DNA of 64,000 nucleotides, from the NCBI RefSeq assembly GCF_045062745.1, contig NZ_JBJGED010000001.1:62001-126000 (forward strand). Direction: 5' to 3'. A model generated the notes under the pieces. That model worked only from the letters and a program-made list of their open reading frames with translations. It was not told the origin of the DNA and did no database searches. The stretch comes from Paenibacillus_AA sp045062745 (lineage in GTDB: Bacteria; Bacillota; Bacilli; Paenibacillales; NBRC-103111). Positions 43,124-51,793 of this stretch are shown piece by piece; the stretch's first letter is position 1; each line of letters starts with the position of its first letter. Position numbers and translations under genes: made by a program.

Positions 43124-44039
43124 TGCCCCGCCCTCCCGTCAGCTCGAGGAACAAGTCCTCCAAGGTAGGCACGCGCCGGGACATCTCCGTCACCGTGACG
43201 CCGGCGTTCACCAGCTCGCGATTCCAGACTCCGATCCGTTCGGCATCGCTTGGAGTCAATACCGCTCCTGGCTCGGTATCCGCATCCACATGCTCCTCCC
43301 CGCACAGCCGCCGCAGCACGGCAACGCCCTCCTCCAGAGGATGCAGCCGCCAACAGAGCTTCTCCTGCGAAGAGAGCAAGCTGTGCACCGCTCCAACCCG
43401 TACGACCTCGCCGCCCGAGATGATGGCTACGCGATCGCACATGAGCTGGATCTCGCTTAGGAGGTGGCTCGACACAAGAACGCTGAGCCCTTCCTGCGCG
43501 GCTAAGAAGCGGATGAACTCCCGCATTTCGCGGATGCCGGACGGATCGAGCCCGTTCGTCGGCTCGTCCAGGATGAGCACCTTCGGCCGGCCAAGCAGCG
43601 CCTGCGCGATGCCGAGCCGCTGGCGCATGCCGAGCGAGTACGTCTTGACCTTGTCGTGAATCCGAGCGGTCAGGCCGACCAGCTCCACCACCTCGCTCAC
43701 CCGCGCTTCATCGACTCCATCCATCATCCGGGCAAAATAAAGCAAATTGTTCCACCCGCTCAAGTATCGGTACAGCTCCGGATTCTCGACGATACACCCC
43801 ATCTGGCGCATCGCTTCCGGGAACTGCTTGTGCACATCGTACCCGCACACCTGAACCGTCCCGGCGGTAGGCCGCATCAAGCCGACCAGCATCCGGATCG
43901 TCGTCGTCTTGCCCGCCCCGTTGGGCCCGAGGAAGCCGAACACCTCACCACGGTGCAGCTCGAAATCCAAGGACTTGATGATATCGCGGCGGCCGATCGT
44001 TTTGCGTAGCCCGTGTACCGCCAATGTTACTTCGCTCAC
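43116..44039 (-). CDS. ABC transporter ATP-binding protein (BcrA/NatA type)
   Basis: 307 residues. Walker A GPNGAGKT (38-45), signature SLGMRQR (135-141, SxGMxxR form), Walker B VLILDEP (154-160) and SSHLL with the switch His. A C-terminal domain of about 80 residues follows. The start is GTG 44039, immediately after the TAA of the SGNH hydrolase gene, so translation is coupled. BcrA-like ATPases power export of drugs, lipids or peptides. Confidence 0.93.
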   Translation of the reverse strand: MSEVTLAVHGLRKTIGRRDIIKSLDFELHRGEVFGFLGPNGAGKTTTIRMLVGLMRPTAGTVQVCGYDVHKQFPEAMRQMGCIVENPELYRYLSGWNNLLYFARMMDGVDEARVSEVVELVGLTARIHDKVKTYSLGMRQRLGIAQALLGRPKVLILDEPTNGLDPSGIREMREFIRFLAAQEGLSVLVSSHLLSEIQLMCDRVAIISGGEVVRVGAVHSLLSSQEKLCWRLHPLEEGVAVLRRLCGEEHVDADTEPGAVLTPSDAERIGVWNRELVNAGVTVTEMSRRVPTLEDLFLELTGGRGID

Positions 44040-44870
44040 TTACGCCCCTCCCTGTTCGCCCAGCGCGGCCTCGATGCGCTCCGCCATCAGCTCGTATCCG
44101 TTCGCGTTCGGATGGAATTGATCGATATACAGCACGTCCTTGCTCTGGAACTGGAACAAGTCGAACGTCGGGACGAGCATTGTTTTCGGAAATGCAGCCA
44201 GTGTCTCGCCTGCCGCGTAGTTCCAGTCTCGTACGATTTTGCTCGTCACGGCGGAATTCTGCAGCTCGATGAACGGATTGTACAGCCCGATCAGGGTGAT
44301 CGCCGCGTCCGGATTCAGCTCGCGCAGCCGGGTGAGAATCGTCTTCAACTGCTTGTTGTACTCGGTCTGCAGCGACGCGATTCGAGTCGATTCCAAATTC
44401 GACAACGTCTCTCCGCCGCGAAATAAATCGTTCCCGCCGATGCTTACGAGCAAGAGCCGGGCTGTCTTCACCTTCGCCTGCACGTCCTGCTGCTGCAGCA
44501 AACTGACCAGCTGAGGTGCCGTCTGCCCGTTCACGCCTAGGTTGTCATATACGACCTCTTGGCCGCCCTCCCGAAGTAAGTTCGCCAGCTTCCCGCCGTA
44601 CCCTAGGCCTTCCGGGTCCCCGAATCCGCGGGTAAGCGAGTCGCCCAGACCGACCACCCGATATGCCTGATTGTTAGCACCCGGCGATGTCACCGGGGCG
44701 GCTTGCACCGGTTGTGCGGGAGGCGTAGTCGCAGATGGTTGCGGGGACGTCAGCACGACCGGTTCCCCTCCGCTGAAGTAATCTTTCATCGCCCAAGCCA
44801 GACCGCCCATCCAGACGAGCCCGGAGATGGCCGACACTACGATTAGCGCCTGCAGCATTTTTCCTCTCAT
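44040..44870 (-). CDS. Secreted or anchored SGNH/GDSL-type lipase-esterase
   Basis: 276 residues. N-terminal hydrophobic anchor (about 7-27) and a Pro/Thr/Gln linker (about 38-65) before the catalytic domain. Blocks: GLGDSLTRG (nucleophile Ser), GVNGQTA (Gly), SIGGNDLF (Asn) and DQFHPNANGY (catalytic Asp and His). Family enzymes hydrolyse esters of lipids or carbohydrates; the closest look is YpmR-like of Bacillus. First gene of an operon with the ABC exporter, and divergent from the ZTP riboswitch leader. Confidence 0.9.
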   Translation of the reverse strand: MRGKMLQALIVVSAISGLVWMGGLAWAMKDYFSGGEPVVLTSPQPSATTPPAQPVQAAPVTSPGANNQAYRVVGLGDSLTRGFGDPEGLGYGGKLANLLREGGQEVVYDNLGVNGQTAPQLVSLLQQQDVQAKVKTARLLLVSIGGNDLFRGGETLSNLESTRIASLQTEYNKQLKTILTRLRELNPDAAITLIGLYNPFIELQNSAVTSKIVRDWNYAAGETLAAFPKTMLVPTFDLFQFQSKDVLYIDQFHPNANGYELMAERIEAALGEQGGA

Positions 44871-44988
44871 CGGTATCCCCTTGTCCTATGATTCTATATC
44901 GCTTATTGCTAGAGAAACGTATCGTACCCTTCACAATAACATACGAAAATGAAAATAACCTTAAAGATTCAAGGAAGATGATAGAATG

Positions 44989-45017
44989 TTGAATATAGTC
45001 TGAATATTTGGTAAAAT
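44989..45017 (+). promoter_or_regulatory. Promoter of the ZTP-riboswitch leader
   Basis: TTGAAT (44989-44994), exactly 17 bases, TAAAAT (45012-45017). Transcription would start near 45024, just before the riboswitch. Confidence 0.7.
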
Positions 45018-45033
45018 AATCCCGTGGACCAAG

Positions 45034-45101
45034 GATGTGTAACTGGCGGAACATGGGGAACCATGGGGGAGCACATCTCATATAGAGCCGTACGCCTGGG
45101 C
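45034..45101 (+). promoter_or_regulatory. ZTP/ZMP (pfl) riboswitch
   Basis: The pfl consensus is present: P1 stem GATGTG (45034-45039) with CACATC (45072-45077); inside it the conserved ACTGGCGGAA, hairpin CATGG/CCATG (45052-45056, 45061-45065) and GGGGGAGC; then the linker and CCGTACGCCTGGGC (45088-45101), whose CGCC can pair with the GGCG at 45045-45048. ZTP riboswitches sense ZMP/ZTP, a purine-pathway intermediate that accumulates when 10-formyl-THF is short, and turn on one-carbon and purine genes. The gene that follows is serine hydroxymethyltransferase, a textbook target. Confidence 0.9.
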
Positions 45102-45137
45102 GAGTGCACGATCGAGCAGATCGGAGCGCTCTTTTTT
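45102..45137 (+). terminator. Riboswitch-controlled intrinsic terminator
   Basis: GAGTGC (45102-45107) pairs with GCGCTC (45126-45131), with an inner CGATC/GATCG stem, then TTTTTT (45132-45137). It starts directly after the riboswitch 3' element CGCCTGGGC, so ligand binding can favour readthrough, the usual ON logic of this class. Confidence 0.85.
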
Positions 45138-45172
45138 GTTGTCCAACAACAGTTGAAAGCGGGAGGATGGCC

Positions 45173-46489
45173 ATGGAAAGCTGGATCGGTTATGTGGAGC
45201 GGCACGATGCGGAGGTAGGGCGGCTGCTGGCGGCGGAAGGGCGACGTCAGCGGAGCACGCTGAGCCTGATTCCATCGGAGAATTACACCTCGAAGGCGGT
45301 GCAGCTCGCGCTGGCCACCTCGTACACGAACAAGTACGCGGAAGGATACCCGTACTTGTGGGCCGGCGATACACGGGAGGAGACGAAGAACGGGCGATAC
45401 TATCGGGGGCAGCCCAACACGAATGAACTGGAACGGCTCGCGATCCGGCGCGCGCTGGAGCTGTTCACGCCGAATCCCGACGCCTACCACGCGAACGTGC
45501 AGCCGCTCAGCGGTTCACCCGCGAATTTGGCGGTGCTGAACGCGTTCCTCGAGCCCGGGGATACGTTCCTCGGCTTGTCGCTCGACTATGGCGGCCACTT
45601 GACGCACGGCCATCCTGTCAATTTGACCGGCTCGATCTACAACGCCGTTCAGTACCGGCTCAATGCCGACTACGAGCTGGATTACGAGCAGATTCGCGAG
45701 CTGGCCCACCGGCATAAGCCGAAGCTCATCATTTGCGGTGCGACTGCCTATCCGCGGCAAATCCGCTTCCAGCTGCTCGGCGAGATCGCGCGCGAGACCG
45801 GGGCGCTGCTCGTCGCCGACATCGCCCACATCTGCGGCTTGTGCGTGACGGGCTACCACGAGCACCCGTTCCCGCATGCCGACGTCGTGACGACGACGAC
45901 GCACAAGATCCTGCGCGGCCCGCGGGCCGGCCTCATTCTGTGCCGCCGGGAGCTGGGCGCCGCGATCGACCGCGCCGTGTTCCCAGGCCTGCAGGGCGGG
46001 CCGCACATGAACACGATCGCGGCCATGGCGATCGCCTTGCGGGAAGCGGCGAGCCCCGCGTACCACGCCTACGCCGGCCAAGTCGTGCGGAACGCGAAGG
46101 CGCTGGCGGAAGGGCTGCGCGAAGCGGGGTTCGTCCTCATGGGCGGCGGCACGGAGAACCACCTGCTCCTGCTCGACGTCGTGAACTCCATGAACGGGCT
46201 CGCTGTCCGAGACGGCCATTACTTGGCCGTGCAGCTGGAGAAGGCCGGCATCGTCGTGAACAAGAACGCCATTCCCGGCGACACGAAGCCCTGGTACCCA
46301 TCCGGCATCCGCCTCGGCACCCCGGCGGTGACGACGCTCGGCATGCAAGAGCCGGACATGGCGCGCATCGCCGCCTGGATCGTCCGCGCTACGCGCGGCG
46401 CCTCGGACGAGGGCGAGCTGCAGCGCATCCGCTCGGAGGTGGCGGCGTTCGTAGAGGGATTCCCGGCGGGGGAGTTATTCGTGGAGTAA
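45173..46489 (+). CDS. Serine hydroxymethyltransferase, atypical paralogue
   Basis: 438 residues from ATG 45173 (GGGAGG at 6 bases). PLP enzyme that interconverts serine plus THF and glycine plus 5,10-methylene-THF in the cytoplasm. Seen: LIPSENYTS with Glu36, Asp216 and His219 (VADIAHICGL) and the Schiff-base Lys245 in TTTTHKILRGPR. Odd: the substrate loop normally reading YPGxRYYGGCEYVD here is YPYLWAGDTREETKNGRYYRG followed by QPNTNE, an insertion of about 13 residues beside the active site that also loses the Cys-Glu-Tyr. Housekeeping glyA products are about 412-420 long, so this is probably a second, ZTP-inducible isoform with altered specificity or folate use. Confidence 0.9.
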   Translation: MESWIGYVERHDAEVGRLLAAEGRRQRSTLSLIPSENYTSKAVQLALATSYTNKYAEGYPYLWAGDTREETKNGRYYRGQPNTNELERLAIRRALELFTPNPDAYHANVQPLSGSPANLAVLNAFLEPGDTFLGLSLDYGGHLTHGHPVNLTGSIYNAVQYRLNADYELDYEQIRELAHRHKPKLIICGATAYPRQIRFQLLGEIARETGALLVADIAHICGLCVTGYHEHPFPHADVVTTTTHKILRGPRAGLILCRRELGAAIDRAVFPGLQGGPHMNTIAAMAIALREAASPAYHAYAGQVVRNAKALAEGLREAGFVLMGGGTENHLLLLDVVNSMNGLAVRDGHYLAVQLEKAGIVVNKNAIPGDTKPWYPSGIRLGTPAVTTLGMQEPDMARIAAWIVRATRGASDEGELQRIRSEVAAFVEGFPAGELFVE

Positions 46490-46566
46490 TGGATCGCGAT
46501 CATCATGGATTATTCAATGTCCTCATAAAAATAACAATCATGGCTATTCTCGGAGAGGAGTTTTCT

Positions 46567-47616
46567 ATGAGGCTCTATAATCCTGGGCGTATCCCCCGTT
46601 CGGTCGTTCCTGAGAATCAAGAGTTTCCCATGCTGGCCCTCTCAAGTCAACTAACGCCGGAATCCCTGCACTATATCCGTAATCATTTTCCGTATCCATC
46701 TTTTTCTCCTGAAGATTGGCATCTGGATATTGGAGGTCTCGTGCGTAATCCGGTTAGGCTGCACTATGATGACTTAATGAGAATGTCAATGGTCTCTTTG
46801 CCGGTTACAATGGAGTGCGCCGGCAATAAACGGGCTTTTTTTCATCCTAAAGTACGCGGCGAGCAGTGGGAGCTTGGAGCGGTTAGTCATGCTGTCTGGA
46901 CCGGAGTCCGCTTACGGGATATCCTTTCGGCTGCAAACCTATTAAGCGACGCGAACGAGGTTATATTTGAAGGAATGGATTTCGGACAGCGTACGGATAT
47001 CAAGGGCACCTTCCATTATTCGAGAAGTTTGCCGCTTGCTATAGCCCTGCATCCGGATACGCTCGTAGCGTTGTTTATGAATGGGAAACCGCTGCCGTTC
47101 AAGCACGGTTACCCGGCGAGGTTAATCGTTCCGGGGTGGTACGGCATGGCCTCCGTGAAGTGGCTGCGGAGAGTGCTCGTCTCCGATCAACCTTTCGAGG
47201 GGCCCTTTCAGAAGCTGGACTATATGATCTACCAAATGAATCCTAATCTAGGTCGCCGACCAGTAACGAGCATGAAGGTAAATTCCGCTATTGTGCAACC
47301 CACAGATCAATCCGTACTAAAAAAAGGGATCCGCCAGGTGTTCGGAGTTGCATGGGCGGGAGAACATCCTGTCACACAAATTCATATAAGCCTGGATAAA
47401 GAACATACGTGGCAGACCGCGGTCTGGTTAGATCCGGAACAACGGTACAGTTGGCGGCGATGGGTCTGGCAATGGGACGCTTCAAAAGAAGGGACATATG
47501 TAATTAAAGCGAAGGCTGCGGATTCCGTCGGGAATACGCAGCCTCTATATGCAGAGTGGAACGTAAAGGGCTATGAGAACAACAGTATTCATCAGATTCA
47601 AGTCTATGTAGAATAA
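46567..47616 (+). CDS. Molybdopterin-dependent sulfite-oxidase-like protein
   Basis: 349 residues from ATG 46567 (GAGAGGAG upstream). Oxidoreductase of the sulfite oxidase family: the Mo-ligating Cys84 is in TMECAGNKRAFF, followed by GAVSHAVWTGVRLRDIL and the KHGYPARLIVPGWYGMASVKWL cofactor region, and a C-terminal Ig-like dimerisation domain (about 240-349). It has neither a signal peptide nor a haem domain, so it is probably cytoplasmic and takes an unknown electron acceptor. Its 3' end overlaps the convergent GH26 gene by 13 bases. It lies 77 bases after the SHMT gene in the same direction. Confidence 0.9.
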   Translation: MRLYNPGRIPRSVVPENQEFPMLALSSQLTPESLHYIRNHFPYPSFSPEDWHLDIGGLVRNPVRLHYDDLMRMSMVSLPVTMECAGNKRAFFHPKVRGEQWELGAVSHAVWTGVRLRDILSAANLLSDANEVIFEGMDFGQRTDIKGTFHYSRSLPLAIALHPDTLVALFMNGKPLPFKHGYPARLIVPGWYGMASVKWLRRVLVSDQPFEGPFQKLDYMIYQMNPNLGRRPVTSMKVNSAIVQPTDQSVLKKGIRQVFGVAWAGEHPVTQIHISLDKEHTWQTAVWLDPEQRYSWRRWVWQWDASKEGTYVIKAKAADSVGNTQPLYAEWNVKGYENNSIHQIQVYVE

Positions 47617-48638
47617 CCCTCGATGTCCTCCCGGTTGCAAACAAGCGGGTTCAGGAGAAGCTTCCTGCCGTCCCCGTTCCCTACTATGCTGAAGTCCGTC
47701 TCCGTCTTCATCCAGAACATGAAGAAGGCAATCTCCGGATAATACCGGCGAATTTCTTCCAACAGGTTCGTCGTATCGTAGTTTGCCGACCCTTTCGATT
47801 GCCCGGCTTCCGTCAGCGCCAACACTTTACCGTACCTCTCATTCCGGTACTCTTCGTAATACGACGATTCCGTATAATGGTCGGCATAGCGGTCGAAACC
47901 GATAATGTCGACGACATCGTTGCCCGGATAGCGGGATTTCGTGGCGGAGCCCAGCTTGACGCTAAGATCCGGACTCCAGCACCAGAGGAGATTGTTCAGC
48001 CCTCTCCGGATTGTAAAATAGTCGAACATATGGCGGTACACACTCACATAATGCTCATGACTGCCGTGTCCCCACCAGAACCAGTTCCCGTTCAATTCGT
48101 GCAGCGGCCTCCAAATGAGGCTGATTCTCCGCTGCCGGAACCATTCCAAGCCGTCGGCCATCGCGTCGAGCCATGCCATCCATTGTTCATGCGCCGCGTG
48201 CCCCGGGGTAATCAAGTCCGACAATGCGCCCCCCGCCGGGATGGTCGACCAGGAATGCCCCGACGTCCACGGGTTCGGAGCGTGCCAAGTGAGGTGAATG
48301 AGGCCTCCCTGCGAATGATACTGGGAAGCGAGCTCTCGGAAGCTCTCGAAACGAGGCATGTTCCGGGTAGCATCGCCTCCCAAGTACGTACGGTCGACCG
48401 GATCGAAGCCTACCATCCCCACATACCGCCCGGCGTCGCGCTGCAATTGCTCGATATGATAAGACCACGCCGCCTGCACGTCGGGCAGGCCATGCTCCGG
48501 TCTGCCGTAGTGCGGACATACGAACTGGCCGGATATCACTTTTTTGTCGGTGCGGTGTTTCAGTCCGGCCAGCAGGCGAAGCAGGTTTCTCGCCGGTTCA
48601 TCCGCCCATCTGTTAGCCAGTATGGCTTCCTTTTCCAT
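47604..48638 (-). CDS. Glycoside hydrolase family 26 (beta-mannanase-like)
   Basis: 344 residues, TIM-barrel hydrolase with the GH26 signature WRPLHELNGNWFWWG. Glu181 is the acid/base and Glu277 (LALTEAG) the nucleophile; the two conserved Trp/His positions near 118-120 (LTWHAPNPW) are also present. GH26 enzymes cleave beta-1,4-mannan, or beta-1,3-1,4-glucan or xylan in some members. There is no signal peptide or carbohydrate-binding module, so the protein appears cytoplasmic, unlike most family members, which implies it works on imported oligosaccharides. Last gene of the binding protein / beta-helix / GH26 operon (gap 21 bases). Confidence 0.9.
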   Translation of the reverse strand: MEKEAILANRWADEPARNLLRLLAGLKHRTDKKVISGQFVCPHYGRPEHGLPDVQAAWSYHIEQLQRDAGRYVGMVGFDPVDRTYLGGDATRNMPRFESFRELASQYHSQGGLIHLTWHAPNPWTSGHSWSTIPAGGALSDLITPGHAAHEQWMAWLDAMADGLEWFRQRRISLIWRPLHELNGNWFWWGHGSHEHYVSVYRHMFDYFTIRRGLNNLLWCWSPDLSVKLGSATKSRYPGNDVVDIIGFDRYADHYTESSYYEEYRNERYGKVLALTEAGQSKGSANYDTTNLLEEIRRYYPEIAFFMFWMKTETDFSIVGNGDGRKLLLNPLVCNREDIEGYST

Positions 48639-48659
48639 TATGCTTTATGCTCCTTTAAA

Positions 48660-50234
48660 TCATAGCTGCACATAGTTGCTGCCGCATTTTAGCAGCATCA
48701 ATACATCATTCTCGCTTGCAAAGACATAATTGCTCGCCCCCCGGAGCACGACATTGCCGACCTGATGGCGTACGGTCAAGGAGGAAGAGGGGGCCTGCTT
48801 CAAAAACAACACGCTTCCTTCGTAACCGCCGTTGATCGTATCGATATTCCCTGAGCCGCTCGCCGCGACGTAGGAACCGGTGACGTTCAATATGCCTGCG
48901 CTCATCGCAAGCTGCTCCGCTGCTCCTAACGTAAGCATCCCCTTGCCGAGAAACGTATTCCCCATATCCTCGTAGAAAGCGCCGTGTTTGTCGCGTCCGT
49001 CGATGTTTTGGCCGTTCAGCTCGAAGGAGCCGCCGGTGAACACGATCTGGTTCTTCGGAACCGCCGCATTGTATTTGACGGCCGTACCGGTATTTTTGCG
49101 GAACATGCAGCCTTGGATCGTAATCCCCGTTATGTCGGCGCTCTCGAACAGCATTCCGTGATATTGCGGTTGCGTATCGTCTCCCAACGTTCCGATGAAG
49201 CAGCCGTCAAAAACGGTGTGGCCGATCGCTCCGATCTTGAACCCGTGACCGTCCGTAGCGTGAGTAGACCCGCTGTTGAAGGCAAAGCACGCGACGAACC
49301 GGTTGCCATTCCGCCTGGTAGATCCGAATCCTCCCAGTATGAAGCCGTGACCTACGCTTTTGTCCGCATGGCAGTCGTAGAAGCTGTTGTAGTTCTCGTC
49401 GACCCGGAACGCTCCGCCGGATAACGTCCCGTTCGTATTCGTTCCGCATTTCACGGCATGACAATGAATGAACGTATTGCTGCCCCCACTGATAAAAAAG
49501 CCGTAATCGCGCGCCTTCTCCACATAGACCATCTCGGCAAACAAGTCGTACACTTTCCCGGACAAGTAGACGCCGTTAACGCATTGGTTGATTTCCAGAT
49601 TGCGCAAATACGTCTCTGCGACATAGTTGCCGGTTTGGCTCAAGCTTGCCGTCATATGGACGCCCGATTGGGGAGCGAGATAAATTTGTACGTTTTCTAC
49701 AGCTATTTTCCAAATTTGCTTCTGAGCGGCATCGGCGACCAGACGAATTCCGTGCCCGTTCGTCCATGTACCCGCATCATTCTGAAACCGGATGTACATG
49801 TCTCTTACGCCCGATCTCGCGATGGCATTCCCCGCCCCCGCCGTGGACAGCTCGATGGCGGTTACGTCGCTTGCGACCAGCAGCTTGGAGGAGGCGGCCC
49901 CCGCTCCAAGCAAACCCTGATTCGCTTTCAGCTGTATCGTTGCACTAATGACATACTCTCCTGCCGGGAAAAACACCGTACCGCCATAGGTCGCATTCAG
50001 CGATGCAAGAGCTGCCTGAATCGATGCGGTATCATCCGTTACTCCGTCCCCTGCTGCTCCGAAATCCTTCACATTGACATACAGGTCGGACACCCCGGTT
50101 GCGTAAGTGCGCTCCCGGTCCGGAATCAGCACCGCTCCGGCGGCCGCCGTCACCCCGACCGCACCTATCTTCGCCAGCAGCTTCCTGCGGCTTATTTTGG
50201 CAGAGAGATCCTCAATCAGTCGATAACGATCCAT
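48660..50234 (-). CDS. Tat-exported right-handed beta-helix protein (pectate-lyase-3/GH28-related)
   Basis: 524 residues. A twin-arginine signal is seen (SRRKLLAKIGAVGVTAAAG, Arg16-Arg17). The mature start reads VNVKDFGAAGDGVTDDTASIQAAL, the canonical opening of Pectate_lyase_3/GH28-like beta-helix proteins, followed by about 400 residues of repeating beta-strand turns with HGF/GHG motifs. Catalytic residues of a specific lyase or glycosidase cannot be assigned from reading. Likely acts on polysaccharide outside the cell. Middle gene of the operon; 16 bases after the binding-protein gene. Confidence 0.85.
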   Translation of the reverse strand: MDRYRLIEDLSAKISRRKLLAKIGAVGVTAAAGAVLIPDRERTYATGVSDLYVNVKDFGAAGDGVTDDTASIQAALASLNATYGGTVFFPAGEYVISATIQLKANQGLLGAGAASSKLLVASDVTAIELSTAGAGNAIARSGVRDMYIRFQNDAGTWTNGHGIRLVADAAQKQIWKIAVENVQIYLAPQSGVHMTASLSQTGNYVAETYLRNLEINQCVNGVYLSGKVYDLFAEMVYVEKARDYGFFISGGSNTFIHCHAVKCGTNTNGTLSGGAFRVDENYNSFYDCHADKSVGHGFILGGFGSTRRNGNRFVACFAFNSGSTHATDGHGFKIGAIGHTVFDGCFIGTLGDDTQPQYHGMLFESADITGITIQGCMFRKNTGTAVKYNAAVPKNQIVFTGGSFELNGQNIDGRDKHGAFYEDMGNTFLGKGMLTLGAAEQLAMSAGILNVTGSYVAASGSGNIDTINGGYEGSVLFLKQAPSSSLTVRHQVGNVVLRGASNYVFASENDVLMLLKCGSNYVQL

Positions 50235-50250
50235 ATGCTACCTCCTCGCA

Positions 50251-51597
50251 TTATTTGCGCTTCGCCTGCTCCTCTGCGATCTTCTTGTTGATTTCCTCAT
50301 CGGCTTCCCGCAGTGCGGTGTTGATATCTTTCGTACCTTTGACGACCTCATTCAGCTTGTTCAGAACGATCGTTTTCGCCGCCGTGTCGTATTCGGTTAC
50401 TTTCGGCGTAGCCGCGACTTTGTTCTTTTGCAACGATTTGATGTTTTTGCCTTCGAACACTTTCTCTCCTTGCCCTAGGGCGGCTTGAATGTCCGGCTTC
50501 TTCAATGTCGGGTAACGGGCGAGCTTCGCGCCTTCCAGCTGTACTTCGTCGGACACGAGCACAGATATCGCCTGCATCGCCTGCTCCTTGACTTTGCTGG
50601 TCGCGGAGATGGCGAACGTCGCGCCGTTATACTGCGTCCCCATTCCCGGCGCCTCCTTGAATGTCGGCATCGACACGAGATCCCAGTTAAGCGACTGCCC
50701 CTTCTGCTGCATCTCGATCACTCTCGAGAAAATGTTGTTCCCGATCCGCATGGCGAGCGTCTGATCCAGCAGAAACGCATCCGTCTCGTCGCGCGTATTG
50801 GCCGGCAGCCCATTACCCGGTATCGAGTAGAAGTCGCTCATCGCGGCAAACCATTTTTTCCACGCTTCGGTATTGACCGCGGCTTTGCCGGTCTTGGCAT
50901 CGACGAAGGGCAGCGAGAGCTGGTTGTTGTCGAGCAAATACTTGCGGGCCGTATCGAGTCCCCGGATCGCCACCCCGCCCTCAGTCCGGCTCAGTTTCTT
51001 GACGAGATCGCCGAGCTCGTCCCAGGTCATCCCGTCCTTGGGGTAAGGAACTCCGAATTTATCGAAAATGTCCTTGTTGAAGTACAAGGCGGCCGGATTG
51101 TAGCTCCAAGGCATGGCGTACAGCTCCCCGTGCTCGGAGTACGATTTGATCGTATCGAGGATCCCGTCGGCGAAACGGCTAGTATCGACGCTCATCTGCT
51201 TGATAAGTGGAGTCAGATCGGCCAGTACGCCCAAGTCGCGGTACGTTAAAATGCGGTCCACTCCGAACAGAATTAGATCCGGAACCGTGCCGGCCGCGAC
51301 CAAATCCTGAATATCATTTCCTTGCGAGCGCTTCATGTATTGAAACGTACCTTGGGGAAATTTGCTCTTCAGGTGCTTCTCGATATACTCCTGATAGTAC
51401 GCGTCCGCGATTCCCGCATTGTTATAAATCGTCATCGTGAATGGAGCCTGCTCCGCTTTCGTTTCCGCCTTCTCACCGGCTGTATCGCCGTTCTCGCCGG
51501 CTGTATTGCCGCTCGCCCCGCAGCCGCCCGTCGCCATTGCAGCCAGAAGCATCGCGCATGCTCCCGCCATTTTGATCCGTTTGTGCATGACGTTCAT
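50251..51597 (-). CDS. Extracellular solute-binding lipoprotein (family 1), no adjacent permeases
   Basis: 448 residues, lipoprotein with a cysteine at 26 (ATGGC lipobox variant) and a short repeat-like linker NTAGENGDTAGEK. SBP_bac_1-type sugar-binding domain with NPAALYFNKDIFDKFGVPYPKDGMTWDEL in the hinge region. It is the first gene of an operon with the beta-helix and GH26 genes and is divergent from an AraC regulator. No permease genes are present in this locus, so it must use permeases encoded elsewhere or function only as a sensor/binding protein. Ribosome-binding site GGGTGGGC. Confidence 0.9.
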   Translation of the reverse strand: MNVMHKRIKMAGACAMLLAAMATGGCGASGNTAGENGDTAGEKAETKAEQAPFTMTIYNNAGIADAYYQEYIEKHLKSKFPQGTFQYMKRSQGNDIQDLVAAGTVPDLILFGVDRILTYRDLGVLADLTPLIKQMSVDTSRFADGILDTIKSYSEHGELYAMPWSYNPAALYFNKDIFDKFGVPYPKDGMTWDELGDLVKKLSRTEGGVAIRGLDTARKYLLDNNQLSLPFVDAKTGKAAVNTEAWKKWFAAMSDFYSIPGNGLPANTRDETDAFLLDQTLAMRIGNNIFSRVIEMQQKGQSLNWDLVSMPTFKEAPGMGTQYNGATFAISATSKVKEQAMQAISVLVSDEVQLEGAKLARYPTLKKPDIQAALGQGEKVFEGKNIKSLQKNKVAATPKVTEYDTAAKTIVLNKLNEVVKGTKDINTALREADEEINKKIAEEQAKRK

Positions 51598-51624
51598 TTA
51601 ACTGCCCACCCTTTGCTTTGTCTT

Positions 51625-51638
51625 CATAACCGGTTATG
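51625..51638. promoter_or_regulatory. Perfect 14-base palindrome upstream of the glycan operon
   Basis: CATAACCGGTTATG is identical on both strands and lies 28 bases before the binding-protein start, just downstream of a TATACT -10 candidate (minus strand, about 51645-51650). Position in the early transcribed region suits a repressor operator. Next to it is a cre-like TGAAAGCCCTTTCT (minus strand, 51665-51652) with the central CG changed to CC. Confidence 0.45.
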
Positions 51639-51793
51639 TAAATGAGTATAAAGAAAGGGCTTTCAACTCGCGATAAATAAAACTTCTATTTGTTGGACGA
51701 AATTTCACTTTTGCCGAATGGCGTAAAAATAGGAAACGAATCGTTTCGCCGGGCGGTGAGATAAGATAGAATGGCTTTGAAGGAGGCGATGCG

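Noticed and set aside
45733..46566. Possible N-terminal extension of the sulfite-oxidase-like protein
   Set aside because: The upstream part is an out-of-frame reading of the SHMT gene; a GAGAGGAG site and ATG at 46567 give a normal start.
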